This document shows, in pieces, positions 37,612-45,272 of a DNA stretch of 45,272 nucleotides; position 1 is the stretch's first letter, and each line of letters opens with the position of its first letter. Made by a program: the position numbers and the translations under genes. The DNA is taken from the NCBI GenBank assembly GCA_030849075.1, contig JASAOO010003348.1:1-45272 (forward strand), read 5' to 3'. A model generated the notes under the pieces. It made no database searches. It saw nothing but the letters and a program-made list of their open reading frames with translations, and was not told the origin of the DNA. Source of the DNA: Zelonia costaricensis (lineage: Eukaryota > Euglenozoa > Kinetoplastea > Trypanosomatida > Trypanosomatidae).

Positions 37612-38363
37612 AGCGGCGTGGCAAGCAAACGAAACACTGCTGACTACTCACCAAAAGGATGACGAAGAGGTGATCCCGAGAATGTGCTGGGGTGAGGGGT
37701 GGCAGGGCGGTTGTGGGGTACAGGGCGTAAAACAAGAAGCGCAAAGAAAAAAAAAAGAGCCGCAGCGATGCACAAGTGCTGTCGTGGTAGTGGTGGTCGT
37801 GTTTGGTGGTGGCGGTGGTGGTGGGCGCACATGCGTTTGCGTGTGTTTTGTGATTCGCGAATGACGCCGTGCATCCCGGTGGCGTACCGGAGAGAAGGAA
37901 GAAACAGCAAAGCGTGCAACGACAGGTGCACGAGTGTGTGGAGTCGAGGCAAAGTGAAGTCGTAGTGAGCCGTCAGCATTTAACGACGCTGCGCAGGCGC
38001 GTAGGAGAAGGCGTGTGAAACACAAGCGATGGCGGTGGACATCAGCAAAGCGCATCAGCGAGACAACGAAGAGGCAGCTACACCACACACGGAAAACCTC
38101 TGCCTCCCAGTGAGCCTGCTGCGTCTCTCGCTGCCGCCGCTACCCCCCCCCCCTCACCCACCCTCACTCTACTCGTTTGATTTGGATTGGAAAAGGAACT
38201 TGTGCTTTTACAGCGGTGATGGAGATGCGCGTTGTCTTGTGCATCGCCTCATTATCCCGTCGACACACGAAGCACGGGCACACACACACACGTGCACAAA
38301 AAGATGCGACAAGGACGCACCTGCGCAACAATCGTGTCGCTCGTTCGTTTTCTCGAAGGCGGC
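37612..38363. other. Intergenic: 3' UTR of CWC22 gene and 5' UTR of kinesin-like gene
   Basis: This 0.75-kb spacer contains an A run (37746-37756), a G/T-rich stretch (37780-37830), a C run (about 38146-38153) and CA repeats (38279-38292). No gene is seen. Confidence 0.65.
37687..37757 (-). promoter_or_regulatory. Predicted trans-splice acceptor of kinesin-like gene
   Basis: On the minus strand a U-rich tract (37757-37740) is followed, without an intervening AG, by CACCCCAG with its AG at 37688/37687. The leader (75 nt) contains no ATG. Confidence 0.55.
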
Positions 38364-40097
38364 CTACGCCTCCACCCGAGCACGCTTGTGGGCCGCCCGC
38401 TCCTCCTGCAGCGCCGCCCGCAACGGCACCGCCATATCCGGCAGCCCCATCGCCACGTACAGGTTGATGGCCGCCTCAAGCACCTCGGCGCCCTGGTTCA
38501 GCGGGAAAAGTCGCTGCGTGTACCAGCGCAGCTCCTCGTCCTTCTGGAAGCGCTCCAGCACGCCCGGCATGCCCATCTCCTCTGCGACGCCCTTGAAGAG
38601 ATTCTGAATCATGAGTCGCTGCGACTCGTTGTTCTCCACAATGTCGAGGCAGCTGAGGCAGCGCGTCCAGTACACCGAGTTGGTGCGCAGAAGGTGGCTG
38701 TACACCTTGCACGTGTACTCGATCTGCTTCAGAGTCAGCTCGTTCGCGTTGGCGTAGCGATCATGGAAGGCCTCGACGAAGAAGGCCTGAAACCGCGCGT
38801 TGCTCTTGCACAGCCGCTCCGCCGCCATGCTGTACATCTTGCGGTACGACCGCTCCTCGCAGCAGCCCTCAATCACCATGAAGCAGATCGTCCGCTCCGT
38901 CTGCGGCTTCATCTGCCGCAGAATCTTGTGCACGGCCTCGTCCGCGCGGATGCTGCTGCGCATCGCGAGGTACACCTCGCGGCGTAGCTGGCGCTCCTCC
39001 GCATCGATGAGAGTCTTGGACGCGTCCAGCTCCGCCGCGGCGTTGGTGCGACTCAACTGCGCCGCCGCCACCGCCTCCCCGTCACCTGCGCCCTGGCCAC
39101 GCCCTGGCCCGCCCCTCTCCCCCTCGTCGTCACCAACCTCCCCCTCCCCGTCCTCCTCGTCCGCGTCGGCCTCCTCGGCGTCGGCGACCTGCTGCAGCAG
39201 CTCCATCTCCCAGTCCTCGCCCAGAATGGCCTTGCGCACCACCTCGTACTGCTCCTCGTGTGCGTCGTACTCGGCGTCAAACGCGTAGCGGTCGAGCGCG
39301 TCCTCGGTTGGGTAGCGCTCATCGAGGTCGAGCTCGTGTGTCTGCTGCGTGCCCAAGTCGAAGAGGACGAGGTACTCCGGCACAACCTCCTCGTGCTCCT
39401 TGCGCCGCTCCCATTCCTGCACCTCCTTCAAGCACGCCTCCAGCACCGCCTGCGAGCGGTTCGACAGCCGCAGCTCATCGTCGTCCATGGCCAGCAGGTC
39501 GCGGAACGGGGTGAGGATCTGCTCGTGGAAGGAGCGGCGCTCCCGCGTCGACATCATCTTGAAGGTCTCGCGAAACAGCTTCGCCGCCTGGTCAATGTCC
39601 TCGTCGCAACGCCTCTCCGCCATCAGGTGCTTCAGCAGCAGCTGATACACCACGTCCACCTCGACCACCTGCAGCAGGAAGAGCCAGCCAAGAAATCGGC
39701 TCGCGTTCTCAACGTAGCGCCAGTCCTTGCGGAGGTACGCACGGCCCCACTGCACAGACAGCCGCCGGCACAGCAGTTCCACCACCGTCGGCAGGTCTTT
39801 GTTCACGCGGCTGGCCAGCGCGGCGAGCACCGGCGTCAGGTCGGGGTCGACCTGCTGGGTGCGCATCATGCTGCGGGCGAAGAGGCCACGTCCGCGGACA
39901 AGGTTCTCACGGAACAGCTCCACGGCGGACTGCTCCAGGTTGTCCTTGCTTACTTTGTTCACCACACCGGTGATGCTCCGGCCCAGCGCACGAAACGCCT
40001 CTTGCTGAAAGGCGGGCGAGTTCGTGGAGGAGAGGTCTGCGGAGCTGGACGCGGCGGCCTCCTCCTGCCGCCGGTGCGGTGGCACATAGCGCGACAT
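38364..40097 (-). CDS. CWC22: CWC22, spliceosome-associated MIF4G/MA3 protein
   Basis: This 577-residue protein matches CWC22, which joins the spliceosome and in animals recruits eIF4A3. Residues ~27-235 form a MIF4G domain: INKVS-like VVNKVSKDNLEQSAVELFRENLVRGRGLF, then LLCRRLSVQWGRAYLRKDW. An acidic linker (about 300-340) follows, then an MA3 domain at ~370-485: EVYLAMRSSIRADEAVHKIL, ICFMVIEGCCEERSYRKMY and RFQAFFVEAFHDRYANANEL. The C-terminal FKGVAEEMGMPGVLERF and PLNQGAEVLEAAINLYVAMGLPDM also match. The serine/arginine-rich tails of animal CWC22 are absent; the protein begins MSRYVPPHRRQ. The start is the ATG at 40097; the ORF extends to a GTG at 40124, upstream of which the first AG after a U6 tract lies at 40130/40129, giving a 31-nt leader. 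Trypanosomatids have mainly trans-splicing, so a core trans-splicing role is likely. Confidence 0.93.
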   Translation of the reverse strand: MSRYVPPHRRQEEAAASSSADLSSTNSPAFQQEAFRALGRSITGVVNKVSKDNLEQSAVELFRENLVRGRGLFARSMMRTQQVDPDLTPVLAALASRVNKDLPTVVELLCRRLSVQWGRAYLRKDWRYVENASRFLGWLFLLQVVEVDVVYQLLLKHLMAERRCDEDIDQAAKLFRETFKMMSTRERRSFHEQILTPFRDLLAMDDDELRLSNRSQAVLEACLKEVQEWERRKEHEEVVPEYLVLFDLGTQQTHELDLDERYPTEDALDRYAFDAEYDAHEEQYEVVRKAILGEDWEMELLQQVADAEEADADEEDGEGEVGDDEGERGGPGRGQGAGDGEAVAAAQLSRTNAAAELDASKTLIDAEERQLRREVYLAMRSSIRADEAVHKILRQMKPQTERTICFMVIEGCCEERSYRKMYSMAAERLCKSNARFQAFFVEAFHDRYANANELTLKQIEYTCKVYSHLLRTNSVYWTRCLSCLDIVENNESQRLMIQNLFKGVAEEMGMPGVLERFQKDEELRWYTQRLFPLNQGAEVLEAAINLYVAMGLPDMAVPLRAALQEERAAHKRARVEA

Positions 40098-40962
40098 GCC
40101 AAAGAAGACCACGCGCAGCGTCACAGCTCTAAAAAAGAGACGCTTTTGTGTGTGTGTGTCGTGAAGTGGCTGGATGACACCGACGTGTTCACAATCACTG
40201 GACAGTCACTACGCCGCGCACGTCACAGTGCGATTAGAGCGGTACAAGAGCGCACCGCGTCCGCTGCGTGCGAGCAATGGGAGATGCATGAAAACAGGCG
40301 ACAAGGTTGGATGCAAAGGAGTGAGAAACATGCAAGACGGTGGCCAAGAACGGGGAAAAGGGCGCCGGGCGGGCGGTGCGATGCACGCAAACCAAGAGTA
40401 CCCGAATACGGCGGGCTTCCGCCAGCAGCAGCTTGCGATTTGGTGGCGCTGAGACGGCCACAGAGGAGAGGGTGGCGCAGAAGGCAGGATGGCTTATCAG
40501 CCCCGTCGTCGCGTTTGTGCTATTGTTCTTCTTTTTTCTTTTTTTTTGCGGTTCGTGCTGCGGTGGACTAAATGACCAGGTAGAACAACACCCGTCAGAG
40601 ACACTCGAAACACGCGCGTTCACGCGCGCAGGAGGGGCGTGAGCGTCGGTGTCGCGTCCTTGTTGTTGTTCTTCTTCCAAGCAGCCGTCAAGCGCACGTG
40701 CTGCATCGAGAAGGCGGAAGGGGGGGAGAACGTGGGGTAGGGGAGAGCGGCTATCATCGGCCGGGGCACCGGAGGAGCACCAAGTGAGACGCAAGCAAAG
40801 ACAAGAGGCGAGACCCCACCAAAAAAAAAAAAAAACAGCGGTGGGTTTCGGTGCCTCACACACACACACACGTGTAGAGGGAAAGGGTGGAGAACACAAA
40901 ACAAGGGAGCTGTACCGCAGCTAAATGACCTTTTTTTTCTTTCTTCTCAGGCCTTCACGCCA
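40098..40962. other. Intergenic: 3' UTR of VPS28 and 5' UTR of CWC22
   Basis: This 0.87-kb spacer contains T-rich runs (40520-40550 and 40930-40945) and an A run (40820-40834), with no supported gene. Confidence 0.65.
40129..40154 (-). promoter_or_regulatory. Predicted trans-splice acceptor of CWC22
   Basis: On the minus strand CGTCTCTTTTTTAG ends in an AG at 40130/40129, a close match to a polypyrimidine-AG acceptor, 32 nt from the ATG. A second AG overlaps the next position. Confidence 0.6.
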
Positions 40963-41592
40963 CTAGCGCCGCTTGGAGAGGGTTGGGTCGCTCTCGAGGT
41001 ACGCCTTGAGGCAGGCGTAGCCGCGCTCGAGGTCGTAGGCGAAATCGCGCGTGGCCGCCTCGTCCAGCATGTCGGCCGCATTCATGCTGTCGAGCCGGCG
41101 CTGCCACTTCTGCAGGCGCACGCAGAAGTCCTCCTTACTCAGCTTCAGCTTGTCCAGCACCTGCAGCAGGTCGCCGAGCGGCGGGTTGAGCACATCCACG
41201 GAGGTCTGCTGCAGTCGCAGGGAGTCGAGCAGCGTGATGAAGTGATCGCTGCACTCCACGGCCTGGCGCGCGAGGAAACGGGCTTGGTTCTCGTTGGGGC
41301 TGCTGATGGGGCCGTCCCGAATCGTCGCCCGCGCCGCCGGGCAGCGGGTGCAGTACTTGTCGAAGAAGTCGTCGATAGTCGTGAAGTACGGGTTGTGGGC
41401 ACTCTGCAGGTGGGCGACGGTGCTCCTGTACTTTTCGAGCAGCCGGCGCACGGTGGAGTCGTACTGGTCCTGCGTGATGAGGTCGCGGCGGTTGGCCTTC
41501 TCCACCTGCTCAATCGCGATGATGACAGCAAATACGTCGGCCAGATAGTCGATGTGCTGCCGGTCGCCCGGCGAGATCTCAATGGAGGCCAT
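40963..41592 (-). CDS. VPS28: VPS28, ESCRT-I subunit
   Basis: This 209-residue protein matches VPS28, the ESCRT-I subunit that links the complex to ESCRT-II through its C-terminal four-helix domain and to VPS23/VPS37 through its N-terminal helices. Seen here are YLADVFAVIIAIEQVEKANRRDLI (16-39) and QYDSTVRRLLEKYRST (43-58) in the N-terminal half. The C-terminal domain runs about 120-205, with LLDSLRLQQTSVDVLNPPLGDLLQVLDKL and a helical LQKWQRRLDSMNAADMLDEAATRDFAYDLERGY. Length (~210) is normal. The start at 41592 gives MASIEISPG. The extension to 41679 contains the predicted acceptor (AG at 41634/41633 after a C/U tract), so it is 5' UTR (40-nt leader). The VHS-domain endosomal gene lies three genes downstream in transcription order. 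Confidence 0.93.
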   Translation of the reverse strand: MASIEISPGDRQHIDYLADVFAVIIAIEQVEKANRRDLITQDQYDSTVRRLLEKYRSTVAHLQSAHNPYFTTIDDFFDKYCTRCPAARATIRDGPISSPNENQARFLARQAVECSDHFITLLDSLRLQQTSVDVLNPPLGDLLQVLDKLKLSKEDFCVRLQKWQRRLDSMNAADMLDEAATRDFAYDLERGYACLKAYLESDPTLSKRR

Positions 41593-43265
41593 GCTGAGAA
41601 ATGACGGCCCGCGCACAAGGGGAGTGCTGATGCTGCGCAGAGAAGTGGGGGGAGGTGAGCGATCCAGCGGGGCTTGCACACAGAAAACAAAAACAATGAA
41701 AACAAAGAGGCGAATGAGGCAGAGGGGGGGGCAGTGCGGCGTGGGGTCGCTTCCTGACGCAGGAGCAAAAACGCCGCGGATTCGAGTCTAGGAAGAAAAC
41801 CAACTTCAGAGCAGCGCCGCCAGCGTGAGGGGGGGAGGGGGGCAAGAAAGAGTGCGTGGACGCGGGTGATGGAGAGAGCGAGGGCGAAAGGGGGAGAGGC
41901 AGAAGAGAAGCGAAATCGATGAAGAGGCGAAGGACGCGGCGGAGAGGGGCGTGAGCAGCTCGCCAGAATACGCAAAACGCGCACGGCAAAGCTCACTTTC
42001 ATTTTTGCGTTGCTCCTTGCCTGTTGGGTCCGCACCGGCCTGATGCACAACTGAGAGAATGACTCATCCGTTAGAACTCATCCGTGTATGCATGTGTGCT
42101 TGAACTCTCCCGCAGCGCTGAGCAACGCTGCGGTGGCTATACGAGCCTCCTTCACCTGCTAAAGTCGATGTTAAGGGGCGCGGAGGGGAGAGACGTATGC
42201 CCTTTCACCCTCCCCCCTCCCCCCATCCTCTCCTGGCTCCGCTAGTGAGTTGTGGATTTATCGTCTCTCGTTCGTCGCCGGGCTTTCCATGGGCACGCAG
42301 CGGTGGACTCGCTCCGCCAGGGGAAAGAGAGGAAGGCGAGGCGAAGGGCAACACTGAGTTCACTGCGGCCACTGTTGCCACGTTTCACGGCTCACCCCCC
42401 ACATCAGACGGCTGCCCGGACCCCCGCACAATATGCATGACTTCCCCTTACAGCTCAGAAGATTGGAAGCCCTGACCCACTCAAACTTGGATGGACCGCA
42501 GGCGCGGAGCGCACCGTCAGCGGCGAACGGCGCAAGACAAAAAAGGAAAAAAAGAAAGAGGGGTGCTCGCTCGCAAGCCTGAAGCATGCACGCGCGCGGG
42601 CTTACACAGACACTCAGACTCAAGCACGGGAGACCAAAGAGCTGCGCGCTCGCGACGGCAGACGCGCAGAAGGTCGCCAGGGGCCGTCAACTTGCAAAAG
42701 AAAGCACCACGTCAGCGAGGTGAGAACAGGTGGTCGGAGAAGGAGAGATGAAGAGCTGGCAGCGTCATTGCTTTTTTGTTGTTGTTGAGGTCGATGTGAT
42801 GGCAGGTTGAACCGAGCTCTCCGACAGTGCAGCCGGGCTGCAGACCACCACTGACACGCAACGAGAGGGGAGGGAGAGAAAAATAAAAAAAAAGAAGCGC
42901 AGAAGGTCGAGGACGGCGAGCCGCAGCTGCGTGCTGAGCACCGCTTCGATTCTCCCTTCGCCTGTTTGCGTGAAGAGGAAAAAGGGGGGAAGCGGCTGAG
43001 ACAGAGGGTGGTGGAGGGGGGGGGGGCCTCGCCCCACGGAGTGCAGAGCTGTTTTGCTGCACCGCTGTGCACTCCGTGCGGCGGCCCGGCCTCATCGCTA
43101 CCACCACGAGCCGTACGGAAATCAACCGCGTGAAAGGAGAAGATGAGGATGTGTGTGGTGTGCGACGCATCAGAGCCGGAACTAGACGTGAACACCTAGG
43201 GGGGGCGGTGATTGCACAGGGGGGGAGGGGGGGGGGGGCGGAAACGCCTGCCATCATTCGTGGTA
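41593..43265. other. Intergenic: 3' UTR of ALDH gene and 5' UTR of VPS28
   Basis: This 1.67-kb spacer holds C/U-rich tracts on the transcript (41640-41660), T/A runs (42540-42560, 42886-42893) and G-run clusters (43015-43027, 43220-43240). Minus ORFs that run through it, including the one at 42712-43782, are low-complexity or overlap the ALDH gene. No gene is called. Confidence 0.6.
41633..41660 (-). promoter_or_regulatory. Predicted trans-splice acceptor of VPS28
   Basis: On the minus strand CTCCCCCCACTTCTCTGCGCAG is followed by the 40-nt leader; the AG is at 41634/41633. Confidence 0.6.
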
Positions 43266-44864
43266 CTACTGCTGAATACTCGGGTCCCACTTCTTGAACA
43301 TGTAGGAGCTGTTCTTCACGACGTAGACGAGTCCCGATAGCATCACGCCAAAGGAGGGTGGCGCGGCAAACTCGAGTGCGCGCTTGAGAAGCGTGTACGA
43401 CTCGCGGTTGAAGGGGTACCACCACAGGTTGCGCGGCAGCATGCCGGCCGGGATCATATCCGAGTTGATGCACTTCGTGTTCACCATCTCTTTCAGGCCG
43501 AGGTAGCCGTGCGTGCGGCCGATCCCGCTCTCTTTCCACCCACCCCACGGCGCCTCGGACATGCCGTGCGAGTACAGGTGATCGTTGATTGTCACGACGC
43601 CGCTCTGGAGCTGCTTGGCAACTTCCATGGCGTGCTTGGTGCTGCGTGAGTGCACGCTGCTCGTCAGCGCGAGGTTGCAGTCGTTCGCCATGGCGATGGC
43701 CTCCTCCTCTGTCTTGAACGGCACGATTGGCAGGATGGGGCCGAAGGTTTCCTCCTGCATAATGCGCATCTTCTGCGTGCACCCGCTCATCAACGTGGCA
43801 GGGTAGAAGAGCCCGCCGTCCTTCGGGCAGTCCGCGGTCGGCTGGCTCTGCGCCTCGATCTTTGCGCCCTGCGCGACGGCCTCCTGCACCTGCGCGGCAA
43901 TCGTGTCGTACTGCCCCTTCGTCGTGATGCAGCCCATGTCCACGTCGAAGTGGCCAGTGTCGGGGCCGTGCCGCAGTGCCGCCGTCTTGGCCTTCATCTG
44001 AGCCAGGAACTCGGGGTAGATGGCCTCGTCCACGTAGACGCGCTCGACACCGCCGCAGCTCTGCCCCGCGTTCTGGTAGCCGGCCCAGCAGGCGCAGTTG
44101 ACCGCCCGCTCAATGGAGGCGTCCTTCAGTACCACCATCGCGTCGTTGCCGCCCAGCTCCAGCGACACGGGCGTCAGCGTCTTGGCTGCCTCGGCCATCA
44201 GCTTCTTCCCGATCGGCACGCTGCCGGTGAAGAAGAGCTTGTTGATGCCGGAGGCGAGGAAGGCGGGGCCGGCCTCGGCGCCGCCGACAATGAGGTGCTG
44301 GAAGAGACCACCCGGCAGCTCGCCAGCCGCGATGACGCTCTCGATGAAGCACCCGACGGGCGTGGAGTTGGTGGCCACCTTGAGCAGCACGGCGTTGCCG
44401 GCCATCAGGCCCATCAGCACCTCCCCAAACGGAATCGAGAAGGGATAGTTCCACGGCGAGATGATGCCGACGACACCGATGGGCTCGTGGTACAGCACGT
44501 TCGACTTGTTGGCGAAGAAAAGGGAGCCGACCGATAGCTTCTGCGGCGCAAGCACCGTCTCCGTGTTGTTAGCGTACCAGTCACAGGCCAGGACGCCACT
44601 GATGACCTCCGTCGCGAGCGCGTCCTGACGAACCTTGCCGGTGCACGACACAATCACGTCGACGGCCTGCTCGGCGTTGGCGGCGAGGTAGTTGCGCATC
44701 TTGGCCACGTGCTTTGCCCGCTGCTTGTAGGACAGCTTCGCCCACACCTTCTGCGCCGCCCGCGCGCTGGCCACCGCCTTCTCAACGTCGGCGGTGTGCT
44801 GCTGCGTGTACTCGCCAATCAACTGCCCCGTAGCCGGGCTCTTGACGGAGAAGCGCTGCGCCAT
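43266..44864 (-). CDS. Aldehyde dehydrogenase family protein with hydrophobic C-terminus
   Basis: This 532-residue protein is a complete NAD(P)-dependent aldehyde dehydrogenase, which oxidises aldehydes to acids. Seen are the SPWNYPF oxyanion region with Asn139, Lys162 in the cofactor-binding strand, FTGS (212-215), the general base Glu236 in LELGG, and the catalytic Cys270 in GQSC. QEETFGPILPIVPF and SGIGRTHGYLGLKEM follow. The N-terminal ~30 residues are short, without a clear targeting signal. The last ~30 residues add a hydrophobic stretch (SFGVMLSGLVYVV) beyond the fold, as in membrane-bound fatty-aldehyde-type ALDHs. Substrate is not readable from sequence; long-chain aldehyde or succinic-semialdehyde-like classes are possibilities. 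The predicted acceptor AG at 44901/44900 gives a 35-nt leader and supports the ATG at 44864. Confidence 0.93.
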   Translation of the reverse strand: MAQRFSVKSPATGQLIGEYTQQHTADVEKAVASARAAQKVWAKLSYKQRAKHVAKMRNYLAANAEQAVDVIVSCTGKVRQDALATEVISGVLACDWYANNTETVLAPQKLSVGSLFFANKSNVLYHEPIGVVGIISPWNYPFSIPFGEVLMGLMAGNAVLLKVATNSTPVGCFIESVIAAGELPGGLFQHLIVGGAEAGPAFLASGINKLFFTGSVPIGKKLMAEAAKTLTPVSLELGGNDAMVVLKDASIERAVNCACWAGYQNAGQSCGGVERVYVDEAIYPEFLAQMKAKTAALRHGPDTGHFDVDMGCITTKGQYDTIAAQVQEAVAQGAKIEAQSQPTADCPKDGGLFYPATLMSGCTQKMRIMQEETFGPILPIVPFKTEEEAIAMANDCNLALTSSVHSRSTKHAMEVAKQLQSGVVTINDHLYSHGMSEAPWGGWKESGIGRTHGYLGLKEMVNTKCINSDMIPAGMLPRNLWWYPFNRESYTLLKRALEFAAPPSFGVMLSGLVYVVKNSSYMFKKWDPSIQQ

Positions 44865-44899
44865 GATGGGAAAGACGGAGACGGGAAGGGATAAAATGC

Positions 44900-44921
44900 C
44901 TAAAAGAAGGGGCGGAGTTCC

Positions 44922-44953
<32 letters not shown>
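44900..44953 (-). promoter_or_regulatory. Predicted trans-splice acceptor of ALDH gene
   Basis: On the minus strand CCGCCCCTTCTTTTAG ends in an AG at 44901/44900 and the ATG follows 35 nt later. A (CA)n run precedes the tract on this strand. Confidence 0.55.
44923..44953. repeat. (TG)n microsatellite
   Basis: A perfect TG dinucleotide run of about 15 units lies just upstream of the ALDH leader. Confidence 0.9.
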
Positions 44954-44956
<3 letters not shown>

Positions 44957-45272
44957 GAGAAACGAAAAAGAGGAAAGGTGGGAAAGACAGTCGCTGATCA
45001 AGCGACGCGCGTGTCTGTGCGGCGAGTCCCGTGGTGGAGCAGAAAACACCCTAAGAGTGGAGGAGAGGGGTGTGACAAGGGAAGATGACAAGGGGGGAAA
45101 AGGGAAGACAGTAGAGGCAAAGGCACGAGCAAAGCAAAGCAAAACAAAACAAAAAATGAGAGGCGCGAGAAAGCACAACAGAGGAGAGAGCGGTAGGAGG
45201 GCGCACCAGGTACGAGCCTACGCACGAGTTTAGGGGAAGGGGAAGAGGAGGGGGCGAGGAGCGGTGGGGGTG

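Larger units (their letters stand above)
44865..45272. other. 5' UTR of ALDH gene and start of the next upstream spacer
   Basis: This 0.4-kb stretch holds a (TG)n run at 44923-44953, G/A-rich sequence and AAAC repeats at about 45138-45152. It ends at the window edge; no gene begins in it. Confidence 0.6.

Noticed and set aside
35716..37662. 648-codon plus-strand ORF opposite the kinesin-like gene
   Set aside because: Antisense shadow of a recognisable minus-strand gene; the composition is Leu/Arg/Val/His-rich with no family match.

Overview
The window looks like nuclear DNA of a trypanosomatid flagellate, most likely Leishmania or a close relative (Leishmaniinae). The evidence is GC-rich, intron-less genes all on one strand, long G/A- and CA-rich spacers, and C/U tracts followed by a first AG just upstream of the start codons, as expected for spliced-leader trans-splicing. 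From memory only, a 40S protein SA gene lies on L. major chromosome 36, so this may be syntenic with that chromosome. I could not check this.

All 17 well-supported genes are on the minus strand. The window is therefore an internal piece of one polycistronic transcription unit read from about 45.3 kb down to 1. In transcription order they are: an aldehyde dehydrogenase (43.3-44.9 kb), VPS28 of ESCRT-I, the splicing factor CWC22, a degenerate kinesin-like protein with a CaaX-type tail, a VHS-domain endosomal adaptor, a VDAC-like outer-membrane barrel, a small coiled-coil protein, 40S protein SA (uS2), a CCDC81/HU-like protein, a 1030-residue GYGQQQ-repeat/RGG protein with PUF-like helical repeats, casein kinase II beta, an RGG-rich protein, an RsuA-like pseudouridine synthase homologue, the endonuclease NOB1, an orphan with one N-terminal membrane segment, a gamma-carbonic-anhydrase-like protein, and a long coiled-coil protein. 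A 59-codon minus-strand ORF at 30.4-30.6 kb is a weak extra candidate.

No operon-like functional grouping is expected in such an array. Loose themes are ribosome and RNA biology (NOB1, uS2, the PUF-like protein, the RGG protein, CWC22, the RsuA-like protein), mitochondria (gamma-CA-like, VDAC-like, probably the RsuA-like protein), endosomal sorting (VHS protein, VPS28) and cytoskeleton (CCDC81/HU-like, kinesin-like). The spacers (0.65-2.7 kb) hold UTRs, C/U tracts, homopolymers and (CA)n/(TG)n runs. I see no tRNA, rRNA, CRISPR, phage or intact transposon.

I found no convincing new multi-gene system. The most distinctive signal is three proteins whose folds are recognisable but whose catalytic residues are gone: the kinesin-like protein (Walker A Lys to Arg and Thr to Phe), the RsuA-like protein (catalytic Asp position is His) and the gamma-CA-like protein (zinc-binding His positions lost). 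Next are the CaaX-type tail on the kinesin-like protein and the 18-bp-repeat prion-like domain of the PUF-like protein.
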